Shown: positions 20,588-34,270, counted from the first letter of the stretch. The stretch: 64,000 nt of DNA from Casuarius casuarius (GCA_003342895.1 PTFA01000312.1:854822-918821), one strand, 5' to 3'. The notes: generated from the letters alone by a model not told the origin. Translations and numbers: made by a program.

Positions 20588-22185
20588 TGTAGATGCCGTG
20601 CTGCACCTATTCGACATGAGAGAATCACTCTGCTGTCTTGAGTCCACAACAGCCATGGCCTTCTGTCCCTTTTCAGCTGTGCCTAGGGGCAGCTCACAGG
20701 GAAGCACAGTTTGGCTTTTAGGAGAAGCCACCTCTTGAACATCTGCTGGCCTTACATTATTGTGCACTTTCTCTCTTCAAGAGAGACTGTCTACTTCCCA
20801 TGGCTTTGCATACTAACACATGGTTCAATCGCCTCGTTTGTAGACCTTTTGTCTTCAGAAAAAGGATGGTTAAGAGGACAGGTATATCCACTGGAGTCAT
20901 TATGCTATCTGCTGAAATGACTAACTTGGCTTTTATTTATTTGGTTATTTGTATTATTAAATTGTAGTAGCTCTAAAGAAATCTTATTCCAAAATATTTA
21001 TTCTTAGTTGGTGTTTTAGCTGGTGGCTAAAAGATGTAAGCCACTCGTTGTTAAACAAAAATAGAATACAATTATTTGCTGCTCTTGAAAGTATTTCTTT
21101 AGAGACTTTGACCATCACATCAATCCATAACACTTAAATATTTTTCTCTTACAAGCACTGAAGTTTAATGTTGTTGGAGACTGGTGTTTCTAATATCTTC
21201 CTGAGATTAACAGACTTGCAAATTGTTAAATGTGAGGTTTCCGCATACCAAAATGGGAGGACTTGTTTAAATTGTTTTACCATTCAATGGAGTTGTCTTC
21301 TCAACTAGATTTAATCAAAGGCCTTAAATGTTTTCAGGCAGCGATAACATAAGATTGTCACATTTACTTCCAAAAACAGGAAGAGGTTGAAGGGAGCTTT
21401 AATATTGTTTTGTAAATGCAGCGGCTGACTTCAGGTTACTTTTCAAAGAAATTTAAGCTTGTTACCAAAGGGGGAGGGTCCACCTGCCCCCTGTAAGCCT
21501 CTGGACAAATAGCTTAAGAAAGAAACCTTAAATTCCAGAAATGAGGTGTTGCCTAGGTCGCAGAATCAAAGTACTTTAGTGCTTTCCTTCCATATGTAAT
21601 TTTGCTTAAATTGCATTTTTGGTGGTATTCAAGACTTTTCCTATTGGTTGTTGAAATATTTTGACGTAACAGATCTTTATACCTTTGAAAATAGGAAGTG
21701 TTTTTTTGGTGGAAATTTCAAACTTGAACAGCTTTTCCACAAATGCAATGAGGCCCTAGGTACAAAGTAGCAGTTGCACACGCTTTAACCAAAGAACCAC
21801 CTTTCTGTTCTTAGTGATCTATCTTGAATTTATTCCAGAGCTTGATCAATAGTGATTTGTACAAACTGATTGAACTGACTGATACTGATTGATACAAAAC
21901 ACAGGCATGCTTTGCATTTATTGTTTGCCATAATTCAACTGTTGATATACTAATCTATCCTTATCTAGGGATAAGGCAATCTAAATAAGGGTAGGATTGT
22001 ATGCACACAGTTCTCAGTAATTTAGATGTGTTTTACTCATGTTGCAGGGATGTTGAGAGATTTGGAAGGGTCTTATTGTCATGACAGCACATTTTTAGAT
22101 GATTTCTAAAAATATATTGCCATACAAAGTGGGCTGTAAAGTAGTCTGATATTAACTAAACAAGAAAGTTCTATTATAGTTTTGC

Positions 22186-22191
22186 AATAAA
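22186..22191 (+). promoter_or_regulatory. TMEM245: Candidate proximal poly(A) signal AATAAA
   Basis: A canonical hexamer in the 3' UTR, overlapping a TGCAATA miR-32-type seed match at 22183-22189. The downstream sequence has a T-rich stretch only further on, near 22240-22270, so use is uncertain. Confidence 0.4.
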
Positions 22192-24235
22192 TCCCAAAAT
22201 ACTCAACACAGTCATTTTAATGCATCGTTATAGAGTTCTTTGGGGTTTTGTTTTCTTAAAGTTTTTTTCTTCTTCCTGCCCTTCACTGATCTCCTTAGAT
22301 CAAAGAAGGGTCTGTGCTGTGAAGATGAAATTATTTTTCAGACACAGGTATCTTCAATAATGGCAAAGCAGTAAATGAGCTGGGAAGACATGTTTTTGTT
22401 TTGAAATATTCTTTTCCCAATGTGAGGAGAAATTATTCTGTATGGAGAATTCATATCTGATGTAATCTCTTAGTTTGTTTGCTTTGAAATGAGTCTACTT
22501 GATGCTTCTTGTTTCAAATTCAATGAAGACTTACAATGAAGAATCTCCTGTAATACAATGTTTATCAGTAAATGTAGGTTGAGGATCCCATGCTATGTGC
22601 CATGTCTGATTGAAGGATAAACTGTATGGCGTAGTGGGGGTACAGCAATGGTATACTGCCAAAAAGGAAAAAGAAGAAAAACCCAGAACTTCAGTAACAC
22701 CTTCTTAAAATAGGAAACAGTCACTGAATTTTGCTACTTTGTTTTTGTTTTTTTTTTTTTTTTAACTTATGGAAAAGGATACATTGATTATTTAGGGTTT
22801 ATTTTTAGCAAGTGTCTAATTACCAATAGAAATGGAAGAACTTGCTATTTCGTATTTAACAGCGCCATGTTCTTCCCTGAAAAGACCCAGCCTCTTTGAG
22901 AACAGTTTAGTCTAAATCAGTCTCACATAAACTTAAATGATAAAACTGGTTATTTTGACTTTTGGCCACTTTAACGTACCAGTTCCTGGTTTTACTGCCT
23001 TGTCTGCAAAAGCAACCAGCAACCACATGAGATTAAGTTTTTAGATAGCTTGTGGGTTTCAAAAAGAAAGGGGGGGGGGGAGAGGAAGGATCCTTACACA
23101 CCCACTTTTGCAGTGGCATTGAACTGTATAGTTTCCTTAGCAGAGACCATATTTTACAGAGTTCTTATACTGCCTAGCGCAAGAAGTTGATGGTCTTTAG
23201 CTTTACTGTAAACAGGCATTCCAGGAGTAGGTATTTACTTGTATTTGGTACATTTAGTATTCAGTTTAGAACAAAACAATTTAAAATTCAGAAAGGAATG
23301 CTTATAGGAGTAAAGCAAAACAATGTGATCTCATGGTATTGCAAAATACAATTATGTTCTATTTTATCATTCTCTTGTAGCAAGTCAGGTTTGTTGCAAG
23401 TAAGTGGAATGCCAAAGGGCTAGAGATAACTGATTTTGCACAGAGTATAAGTTAGCTCTTCCTGCTGAAATAAGTTGCCTCTGGGCAGGATTTACCAGTA
23501 AATTTTTGGGCAATTCGAAGGTGAGCTAATCTGGTTTTACTTTCTTTACTTTATCTGAACATTATTGTACTGTAGCAGAGTTAGAAGTAAGTGTGCACAA
23601 GCTTTTCAGTTTCTCCAGTTTACAGCTCAGCAAGTTAACTTCAGGTCACTGTGAGTATTGGTTTAGTTGAATACATGGGGCAACAAACTGCAGTGAGTGA
23701 GAACGTGGCACACGTTCGCTTCTGCCAGCCTTGCTACAACATGGTGACATTCAGCACAGACATAGCATGACCAGTTACTTACAGCCAGGGGGCAGTGATG
23801 GTTTAATTTGCAATGCTGCTTTTTAAAACAGCATCTTTAACATTATAGTTGTACATACCGTATGCATTTTTTCAGAAATTAAGTTGATATCCACAGCGTC
23901 TAATATTGGAGAGATTTTTTCCATGCACTATGGTATGTATTTTCAGCTCATCTAAAAGTACCTTTTAGTAAGTCTCATTTCCAAAAGTATGTGGATTTTA
24001 AGCCTTTGGAGAGGAAGATGTACTTGTGTATATTTTGTTAGCGATTATTGTATTAGGAAATCCATAACCTGTTTAATCTAACAAATAGAAAAACGAAAAA
24101 GCTCTGCATATGGAAAATATGTTGTCTCTGGCATTAGACATTGTGGTTATCAACATAACTTCTGAAAAAGGTGTATGGTATGTATGGCTGTGATGTTAAA
24201 TGTTATCTTTTTAAAAGCCTGAAAATGCAAAAATG

Positions 24236-24241
24236 AATAAA
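24236..24241 (+). promoter_or_regulatory. TMEM245: Probable main poly(A) signal AATAAA
   Basis: A canonical hexamer followed about 30 bases later by the GT-rich element TTGTTGTGTTGCTT at 24271-24284, the classic spacing for cleavage at about 24253-24265. This is the best signal in the region downstream of the TMEM245 stop. Confidence 0.6.
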
Positions 24242-24260
24242 ACAGCACACCAGTAAAAGT

Positions 24261-27200
24261 GACAGCAAAATTGTTGTGTTGCTTAATGCCTAGCCCTGGA
24301 GGCAGAGTACTGCATAGAATGCTGCCTCTCCTGCAGACCTGATATAGTAAGGATGGGAAAATAACTTTATTCTACTGGACTGTATGGCTTTGCATCAGTG
24401 GTAGGAGATGCTCCTGCAACTGCCTTTATTCAAACATCATGTTCATGTTACTGGCTTAAGTCTCTCACTACAAAGAGTTCTATCTTTATGGAAGCCACCT
24501 CTGGAAACTGCTACAGCTTTCCTCAGAAGATGCTGAAAGCTGTTAGGATTAGAGTTGGTATTCATTGTATTTAATAATGGAGTAGCATTGTTCTTCTAGA
24601 GATGCAGTTGTTTTCCCTGAAGTTTGCAATTTTACGAGAGAACATCAGTTTCTCAATTGAATAATCATTACTTAAGTCACAATTGGCATCTGTTAAATGC
24701 ATGGATGTATCATCTTTATAAATTCTATATTGGCTTGTATTTTAAAGATGGTTTTATTACTATTTCTTACATTTTGGGGGGGAAACCTCCTTTGGCAAGT
24801 CAATTCCCTTATTTCTATTTCTACAGAACTAGAATTGCCTAGCATCTCTTAACAAAGGTTACGGAGGTTTGATCTTTAACATGTTTTTGTTTTCTGTCCT
24901 TTTTAGTAAAATACCTTAACGCTTTATAGCGCGCCAAAAAAAAAAAGAAAACCCTCCAAAAGCATTTTTTTAGTGATAAAATTGGAAATTAAAAAGCATT
25001 GCAATCTGGGAAATGAGCCTGCTATTTTGAAACCAGAAATAATGCCAGAAGTGATGAGCATATTCAGGGATTCCGCATTGGGTTTGTAAATGTATATATT
25101 GATATGCAGTGTTATATATGAATATGAACAATGTCTGTCTTGTATTCAGATCTTAACTGAAATTTTGTCTTATGTTTTTTTAAGATACGTGAGAACAAAA
25201 TAGTGTCTATATTTAGGGAAAACAAGCATCACTTTCTGGAATTAATGTTTACTTGATAAAGGCAGGGGGAGAGCCAAGCAAATATTGCTAGGGTGACCAG
25301 AACTGTTTTGCTGTAGTTAATATAAAGTTGGGAAAGGCTGATGTTCCCTCTAAGTCATGGCTAAGAATTTACTGGTCCTGGAAGTATTTACAAACATCTA
25401 CCAAAGAGCTGCCAAAATTAATAGGTCATGAAATATCATATCTTCCGATCCCCAGAGTCTCTTAATCTCTTCCACACCTTGTCCGGTACTTTGTTTTTAT
25501 CTGGTGTAGGATGGGATAGTAGTGCTTTGTGCTATCTTGAGTTAGATGCAGAGATCCGTAGGGCATGCTTTGAATGTCTGTACTGAAACAGTTTGTGCAG
25601 TTCAGGAAAGAATTGCTATTTGACAAATTCTATTGAAGCTGATATTAAAAGTAAATATATTCTTAGTGTGCTCTGCATACGGATGGACTTGGGCAAGCGT
25701 TAATTCATGCTGTATTGAATTGCATATTATTCTGTGCTCGATATAGCACTATGTAGTGATACTGAAGCTAGATTTGAGGTAGAAGCAGGGCATACTCACT
25801 TGCACCAGGATGCATTTACAAGCTAATAAAGACAGCATGAATGTTCTAGCATCTATTTATATGTCTGAAGGATTTTCAGCATGGTGATTTTGAAACAAAA
25901 GTGTTGATTCTTTTTCCCTGCCTCAATTTTTGTCACTTGACTGTTGTATACAATGATCCAATGAGGACCTAGAGTGAAAGAAATTTTTCCTGGTATTGTT
26001 GTAGGTTAAATGTAAGAGGCATCACAAAGCCAAAATGCAGCTACAGAGCAGAATTTCATTAAGTTTAAGAATCCAGGCCATAGGGCTGGAAAATTAAAAG
26101 CCCAATTTTTGGCCTCCTTTTTGCCAGTTTCAGCCCAAAACTGAAGTTTTTTCAAGAAGTATCAGAAAAAATACTTTCTTGTTTATAACTTAATGGCTGT
26201 GTAAATGGATGTCTTCATTTTCCAGTGTTATCACTGATATATTCTGCAAGCATTCAATTTGTTCAGATTGTTACATTTAAAAACAAACTGTATATCATTC
26301 AGTGATGGTTGGAAAGAAATCTTCTTGTACTAAGAAGTGATTATATAGGGGTATATGTGTTAACTAATGTTTGAAGTTTTGGTAGGAAGACTACCAAAGC
26401 TTTTTTTTTTTTTTTTTTTTTTTTCCTTTCCCCCTCTGATAACCGAGACTTAACCAAATCCAAAGAAACTTTTGACATTGGGTCCTAAGAGTGGCTAGAC
26501 TCTATATCTAAAAGTAGATCTCTTGTATTACAGAGCACAGGTTGTTTTAAACTGTGCATTCCTGCCAAGAACCTGTGGGGATTTGGAGCAATAACTACTA
26601 TTGTCCGTTGACACGAATTTGTCTGTAAATTTACATGTCACACATTCTCAGAATGGAATTATGTTCAGAACTAATGTTGCCATAATTGGTTTTGGTACGG
26701 TACCTGTTTCTGCATGTATAATACTGAAAATATAACCCCTGTGTTCATTTTGTGGCAGAATAAGAAATGTGAGTTAAGACTGAGGAGTGCTCTTCTAGAC
26801 TACAGAGTTATTTAATTAATTTTGATTGTATGCACCAGTCCTCTTCCTAATAAAAAGGATTTTTGTAGCAGGTATAAAAAGCTTTTAATCTAATACTGTA
26901 TTCACACTGCAGTCCTTTGTAAACACAGAATGTTTAATATATTTTGAAATAAAATGCTGTTAATGTAAAGAAAACTGAATTTGAATTGAATGTTTGAAAC
27001 AAGCCACAAAGGCAACGATTAATCTTGCGAAATACTGTCTTTTTTGGAGACAAAGTGCAAACATATGGCAGTTGATCTGCAGTAAATGAGCATAACTTTC
27101 ACTGAGAGTATATTCTGTTTTCACATTTTCCATGGGATAAGGACATGCCCATCAACAGTAACTATGGCTCAGCTGACATCTGGGAACTTAACTACCCTGC

Positions 27201-29399
27201 AGTTATGCAACCATGTGTCTGGACCCTAAAAAAGCTTACATTTAGCAGCTGTAGGTAACTGAAGTTACCTTCTGTATGGCTTACTCTGTAAAATAGAAAG
27301 GGTTATTCCATGTCTAAGCAGAATTTTAGATCATTCTATGAACCATAAAGGAAAAGTGATCCAATCCTCCTGCATCACTGCTCTCACCTTTCAAAACAGG
27401 TATGGCTCATGTTCCACTTTTTTAGCCCTAGCACAGTCAATTTTAGCTAATACCTCTTTAGAGAGATATGAATGATATTTGGTTCTCTGAACAGATAAAG
27501 CCTTGTTTCATTTGGTGCTTACAGTGGTTTGGGGTTTTTTTTGTTTTTGTTTTGTTTTGTTTTTTTGGGGCAATTGATGCTAGTAACGATGATTTTTCTG
27601 AAAATTGGAGCAAGTCTTCCAAGATGCTCAGAATTCCTTTGAAGTTGGAACCAAGTCAAACACCTTTATAATCCAGCAGCCCAAAGCATATGTACTTCTG
27701 TGAGAACTCTTCTGCTCTTATTTGTTTTTTTATAGTTTTAATGTGCAGATGTAGTTTCTCTCTTTATTATGAGAAAGTAAATAATTCTGTTCTTTTCAAC
27801 ACCTGTAACAGATAAAGCTTTGTAATGATTTAGCACTGGTGAAACCACATATTTGCTCAAAGTCCTTCAAGAGTTAGATATCCAATATAGTTCATTAATA
27901 TTTTGGGTGTGGGAGGATAGAAGATATGAAGGGGTTATCGGGCAGATACGTAGGCATAAAATGTGCTTAAAGAAATAAGTTATCAATCTGTTTTGAGCTT
28001 GACCAGAGAAAATTTAAAATGTAATTGTTTCACTATGAAAAGTAGAAAGTCATTCCCAAACTACACATTTATTTTTGGAGGGTGCATGGGATCGTTAATC
28101 TAAGCAAGGATTTTCTATTGAAATAATTTATACTGAAGTAGATTTTCTTGCAGGTGAATTTGGCTCATATGGATTTTTTTATAGTCTTTCAACCTCAGAA
28201 CAGAGGTTGAACTTTTCTTACTCATGCTCTCAGTGTTCATAGGAATGACCCTTGTCAATCTTTAGGAGGACATGCACTCAACGTGTGCTGAGCCTCTGAA
28301 GGAAGGCCTTACCACCTTCTCCATTCCCTCCTCACTTCTGCTTGTTGGAATTTGGCATTAAAAATCAGTGGGGAGGGTAAAGGGGGTAAAAACCCTCTAT
28401 CAAATGATTTCATTTACTAGTATTTAACTGAAACAGGTGAGAAAAGAAATCTGTGGCAAGTAACTGATTGCTGCATTGCTTTTCTTGAGAACTTTAATTT
28501 CACTATTTTGTATACCTAGGGTTTTTTCAGTTTGCATTTAAGAGGCTATTTGAGAATCCTAAAAATCCATAACTACGAGTCAGTAAGCTATGAACCTAGG
28601 ACTGCAAGCATGCAATTGCTTTATTAAATAGCATACAGAATTACTTCTCTTTATAAATCTGTTATATGTCATACAGACCAGGTTAAATAAAGCTGAACGC
28701 TCATTGTGCATTTAAGAGTCAGTACTTAGAACAAATCACAGGTTGTTATTGGCTGTAGCTTTCATTTTCCCAGTAATAAAAATACCAGATTTCCAAAAGA
28801 TTAATCTCTGTTTCTTTGGTGAGAATTAAAACTGGAAGAGTAGCTTTTACCCTGCTTTGCATTTTTTTTCCACTGCTCTGAAATATGCAATAATATATTT
28901 ATTATATATTTGTTATAAATTGGAATAAAATTTTATCTAAGGTTGGTTTCTAATGCATTTTTTAAGGTTTTTCAAGATGAGCAAAGTGGCACATGAATTC
29001 TTTCTCCATGCAGACTGAGGCCAAAACAAACTACTGCTGTATTAAACATGTCTCCCTATATTGAAATGCACTCTTTCGTATGTGCATGCATGTATGTGTG
29101 TACATATACTCAAAACATTGTTCAAGTGCATTTATTTTGAGTAGATTAATGATGGCAAAAGACAATTTTATGTAGCTTCAGGTCCTGACAAATAGCTGTT
29201 AAGATGTTTACTTTGTAAGGTCAGTGTATCTTTTTCTAGTCATAAAATATAAATAGCAATGCCAATGTTTTCCAAAATCAGACAAACTTTCACTGAATAT
29301 TCATAAATCTTCCAAAGTTTCCTTTCAACTGTTTTCATTCTTACTGCTTCAGAATATTGTAGTGATACACTTAGCATAGTTAAGTTTGCTTTTTAATTA
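24261..29399 (+). other. Possible extended 3' UTR, then intergenic sequence
   Basis: AT-rich sequence with a run of 24 T near 26401-26424 and a T/G-rich low-complexity patch at about 27530-27570. No gene, RNA or recognisable transposon is seen. The part up to about 26970 may belong to the TMEM245 transcript. Confidence 0.5.
26849..26953 (+). promoter_or_regulatory. TMEM245: Candidate distal poly(A) signals (two AATAAA)
   Basis: AATAAA occurs at 26849-26854 and again at 26948-26953. The AT-rich sequence from 24.3 to 26.9 kb resembles 3' UTR. If one of these is used, the TMEM245 3' UTR would be about 6.3 kb. No coding exon lies between. Confidence 0.35.
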
Positions 29400-29580
29400 A
29401 AACAGCACTGAAAAGTAATAGTTGGGAAGTTTTGGGGTTTTTTTTTGTTTGTTTGTTTGGGGTTTTTTTGTTTTTTGGGGTTTTGGGGGGGGTTTTGTGT
29501 TTTTGTTGTTTGTGTGGGGGGGGGTGGGGGGTGTGTGTGGCTTTTTTTGTTTGTTTGGGGGTTTTTTTGGTTATTTTGGA
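29400..29580 (+). repeat. G/T-rich low-complexity tract with G-quadruplex potential
   Basis: Repeated GGGG runs are separated by T runs (GGGGTTTTTTTTTTGTTTG, GGGGTTTTGGGGGGGG and a GGGGGGGGGTGGGGGG-like block near 29516-29531). The plus strand has many runs of four or more G within 150 bases. It gives a spurious K/P/T-rich open frame on the minus strand. Confidence 0.85.
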
Positions 29581-32500
29581 GAACATTAAAGTCCCTTGTT
29601 CATAACAGTCTTTTGGCTTTATGACTTGTAAAATTACTAATTAGCGGTTTAAGAAAAAAAATAATCCCCTAGACATTCAAGTACATCTACTTGACATAAA
29701 TCCAAACATAGTGTGAGGGAAAATTAAGAAAATAGCATAAAGAATGAAAGCCATTCAGGAAACACTGAGGTGAAATCTCATACTGCCATTTAAAATTTTA
29801 TGTTGCAACTGAAACATGTAATGTAATCCTAATATATCAAATATAAAAAGAATTAACCTTGCCCATTAAATGTTAAGTTTATTCTTCCCTTTGACTTAAG
29901 GATGCTTAAATCATTTGACATAGGTTTGTATCAAACATTTATCTCTGTCTGTCAGAAACTACTCCATGCTAATTGCTTTTCCATGTAATTTCATAAAGAA
30001 GTTCAAGTTTCATATTTATAGCAAGCAGTTACTTTCTTCTTTATTTTTTAATATGAGGTAATCTTTTAAATTCTGCTACTAATCTTGCCATTATTTGTGC
30101 TGTGATGGAGCCTCAAGGCTTCCATCAGGTTCCTGTTCCGCTTTATGGAAAATCTCTGAACGTGCATGCTGAGAAGTGTTTTGGTCAAGTTGCTGGATAC
30201 AAGATTGTTTAAGGAAGACACAAGAAATGCATTTGGCACAGGAGCAGTGGTGAGAAAACAGCTTGTTCATGGCTCTACTCAGTGAGGAAGGGGTATATGT
30301 ATGAAAGTTGCAAACTGCTGCAAACATTTCTGATGTGGTAGCTGTCCATGCGTTCCTGAGTGATAGTGAAGTGCCCTGCCACACGTGGGGCTTTCTTAAG
30401 CAAACAAAACCCAAACTGTTCTAGGTACTCCAGCACCCTGTGCTTTGCTTGTCTTGAAATGTGTTGCATGGGCTTCTGCCACCCTGGAGCAGAGAAGAGC
30501 AGAGAAAGAGAAGGGATGGGAGCTATGGAGCTAAGGATTATAGGTTTGTCATGTTTCCCAAACTCGCTTACTGCTCTCTTAGGCTGCTGCTTCTGTGTTC
30601 TTAATTTGTGCCATGTGCCACAGTGTTAAGATTAAAATGGACCTGAGCAGAGGTGTATAGCCTCAGCATATAACCTTTAATATAACTAGTTTTTAAACAC
30701 TGAAGGCACTTGCAATGCATGCAGGTGAAAGCTGTGCTGTCATAGGCTTAGAATAGTGCAAATACTTGTGTTCTTGGCTCCCTGGTGGAATCAAAATCCT
30801 CCTCACACCTTGAATGAAGCAGCCTATTTGTTTTGATTTTGTCTTTCTCATCAGAATCTAATCTTTTTCATTAATAAAAAAAAAAACAGCATTATTTTTG
30901 GCAAGTGCCTGCTATTACTTAAGACGACAACAAAGAGAAGGCCATTGTGATAAAACATTAAAAACCCTTGGTGCTTTCAAAACTTGTTTATAAGTATCTT
31001 TTGGCTGAAGCAATCTGGCAAGTTTACCCAACTTCAGGCCGTTGGCAATCTTTTTAATGGGGGAAAAAAGCTGAACAGAAAACCTTTGCATGACCCTGTT
31101 GAGCACATACTTATTACAGCACTGCTGTTACTGACTTCTGTGATTGTTGACAGCTCTAAGAACTAGAGAGATTAGGTTGCAAGTTTTGCATCTTGATCGC
31201 TGTTTCTTAGTTTTCAGAAGTATGTGTTAGTCTCTTGACAGAGATCTGAATGTAACTGGGCTTGTTCTGAAAAGGCATACTTTGGTAATACTGGCTTATC
31301 TGAACTTTAGCAATGTCTTAGGTTACTCAGCCTTATGGCAGCGAGTTGAGCATGCTGCTTCCAGTCTCGGATTATGGATCGAAAGACTAAGAGCATTTGA
31401 TGCAGAGATTTGGAAGGTAATGAGTAGCTAACCGTGCAAGCAGGTTAACGATCACCACATTAATGAGAAACATTGTGGCAAAGAAGTTGTTCCATATACT
31501 GCCCTCCTTCCCCCACTTTATCAACAGGGGTAACAGGCATTTTATGGTTTAAAATAATTCTTTTTTTGTAAGATGACACAGTCATAGAATTTTAAAGATA
31601 TGTTTGCTTATAATTATTACTTAACGGAGACCTCATCCAGATGAATTTGTCTAACTGGGCAGGAGGAGGGGTGTCAGTAAAAGATCTAGCCTTGATGGCT
31701 TTAGAAGTGAAATTAATGCGAACAAAGTTAAAAGATGGCAACTCTGCCAGCCAGAAACCCTAAAATTTAGGGGGTTGGAGTGATGCAACGAAGGCTTTAT
31801 AGGCTGAACATCAAGGTAACGTGTATATAGTGGATGTTGAGACATAGCAGTTTCCTAATGGCATCCATGTACAGGTTGCACTTCCGAGTGTCTCCAAAAA
31901 CAGACAAATAGCTGAATGTTTTTGACTGATAATCAAATTGTAACTTTATTATTTTATGTTTGAGAGTTTTCTGCAGTATTTTGTGACAATGGGGATATTA
32001 GTTTTCCAGTGAGAAGAGTATGACGTTTCAAGAGGATGATGTATNCATACTTCTGTTATGAGATTTTGCTTAAATGTTATGATTTTGAAAAAAATTCCTT
32101 TCTGTAAAATTCAGAAAGGAAATCTAGATCTGTTTTTACCAAAGGAAATAGTTACTGAGATTCCTCTTGAATAAAGGTTCTCTAAAAATAATCACCCCGC
32201 CCTGAGGTATTCTGGAAGTTTTTCTTACTCAAGAGAGTTCAGTTCAACTCATTTAAACTCAGCTGGGTAAAAATCATAGCTGCCTGTTCAGATCCAGAGT
32301 AAAAGGCTTCAACCAATATATAGCTCCATCAGTAGGTGGCAACATCAAGGTTTCCTTAAATTTTTTTTGAGATAGTAATCTACAGAACTTTGGGGTATTG
32401 TTTCAAAGATACTCTGTTCTGTGAAGAGCAAGGCTGCTGGCTTTCATCAAATGCTATTTGTGCTGTAGACTTTCAAGAACTGAGAAAGTGGCAGGAGAAT

Positions 32501-33599
32501 TCAGAAGCTGGTAATGTCAAATACTTTCTTGTATGCTTCTCACTGGACTGTAACTGATGTAATAAGTTACTACTTTGCTTTATAAAATACAGTTGGTAGA
32601 TAGTTGTAGATAGACTGTCATTGCTGCATTATTGCAGTAACTCTGTGGTTAGTCTACTCCCATTTTTCCAGACATCCTGACAAACTATAAACTGCCTGCA
32701 CATAGTAAAGTAAAATTCTTTGGGAAGATTTAAATTAAAGAAATTTTTGTCCCACAGGTAAAATAACTTTAATTTTCTTTTTGGACTTTTGCCGGTTGAT
32801 GAAGTCTAGCGTGTTTTCCCAGCCATATTTATCTGAGATAAACTACAGAGATGGCAGTGAATTTGAAGTCTCTGCCATCACCACTGGTTTACAGGCATTA
32901 AAAACCTTGGCTTCAGAGCAGGTCTGCTCTTTTATGAGAGCAAATTAATGTCCTGTGGTCACAAAAATCTTCCAATATATTTATTTTCACGGTCACAATG
33001 AATCACCTTGCACTAATATAAGTAGCTGAATGGGAATTTCCCATATCTTTACAAGAATGTCAGGTTTGCCTATGCCCTTTCAAATGTCATTACTCTGGTT
33101 ATCTCACAGGAACAAATATTTGAAGACAAAAGATTCCAAGCAGAAGTTCTCCCAGATGGGAAAAGTCCAGGGTATCCATGCCCACACACCAAAGATACTC
33201 TTCTTATCTTCCTAGTTACTGTGGCATCTTACAAAATTCTTTCTTTTTATGACCATGAGGAGTTTTGTTAACCTGATGGACTCTTGTGAGAGTTGACAAA
33301 CATCACGTCAGTAACATTGAGATTAAAATTACAAATTATTTTGTAATACAAATGAAAACTGGATGAATTAAACACGAGCCAAATGACTGTAGAAAGCATA
33401 AATGAGAATCCTCATCCTCCAAAAGCATTGCAATAGGTTCCTGTGAAGAACTGTTCTTGGTCTATTGCAATGCTGTTGATGTATATCAAGATAGGAAGAA
33501 AAACTAATTGTTTGCATGTTAAATCTGATAACTCGCAATTTGGAATGATAAGTAAAAGTTAGATCCGAGAAATCTTGTTTACTTGGCAAACTGGTCTCA
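29581..33599. other. Intergenic, no recognised element
   Basis: Unique-looking AT-rich sequence with one unresolved base at 32045. Short open frames on both strands show no recognisable domain or exon structure. Confidence 0.55.
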
Positions 33600-34270
33600 T
33601 TTGAATAATGTATATGTTAATAGAGCCAAATGCCAAGTAATACATTCAGGATTATACACTCGCTATGAGAATTATATTTTGGAAGGCAATGCCTTTTTAA
33701 GGGGTTTATTATTCACTTTGAGTATCTGACAGGATGAAAATTGCTGGTGTTGGATGACGGTTAAAACAAAGATGACCTTTATATGTATAAAGAGCGTAGT
33801 ACCAGGTATATCTTTGTGAGATTAATATGAGAATTGAGGAAATCATTCAGCTAGTCCTGAGGCTCATGACTATTGAAAAAGATTGTTATAGTGGAAAAGA
33901 TTTTGAAACAAGAGAAAAGAATGAATGAAGATTGAAAATTTTTCCTTGTAATGAAAGATTAAAGGAAATCCATCTTTGGAGTTTATCCAAGAATGGAGTT
34001 AATAGTGGATTGGTCACAGTTAAAGGAAAAGAAATTTAAAAAAGGAGGGCCCTGCATTCAAGTTGGAAAAAAAAATTAGCAATATCAGATGGCTGGAAGT
34101 TGAAGCAAAACAAATTTGGACTAGTGATAAGGCACATATTTTTAACAGTAAGTAACCAGTGGAAAAAAACTAACTAATGAAGGTAAAATATTAATTATCT
34201 TTCAGGATTTTAAATCAGTACTGGATACCTTTCACTAGACTGTGTTCAAGACAACTGCATCCCTGAATTA
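33600..34270 (+). mobile_element. Ancient CR1-type LINE relic, 3' part, sense
   Basis: Blocks in order match the 3' half of reptile-type CR1 elements. 'GCCAAATGCCAAGTAATACA' at about 33627 lies in the RT C-terminal region. 'ATGGCTGGAAGTTGAAGC' then 'AAACAAATTTGGACTAGTGA' and 'AAGGCACATATTTTTAACAG' lie at about 34090-34150. 'AACCAGTGGAAAAAAACTAA' and 'TTTTAAATCAGTACTGGATA' follow near the 3' end. All frames are destroyed. The family assignment is from recalled consensus and the limits are approximate. Confidence 0.7.

Larger units (their letters stand above)
20588..24260 (+). other. TMEM245: TMEM245 3' untranslated region (inferred)
   Basis: It begins directly after the TGA. No splice acceptor with coding potential follows. 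The first poly(A) signal with a good downstream element is AATAAA at 24236 with the GT-rich TTGTTGTGTTG at 24271, giving a 3' UTR of about 3.7 kb. An earlier AATAAA at 22186 and later ones at 26849 and 26948 could give shorter or longer ends. Notable contents are a miR-32-type 7-mer site at 22183, a poly-T run near 22749 and a poly-G run near 23071. The exact end is an inference from signals only. Confidence 0.65.

Noticed and set aside
29380..29586. 68-codon minus-strand Lys/Thr/Pro-rich frame
   Set aside because: Translation of the G/T low-complexity tract.
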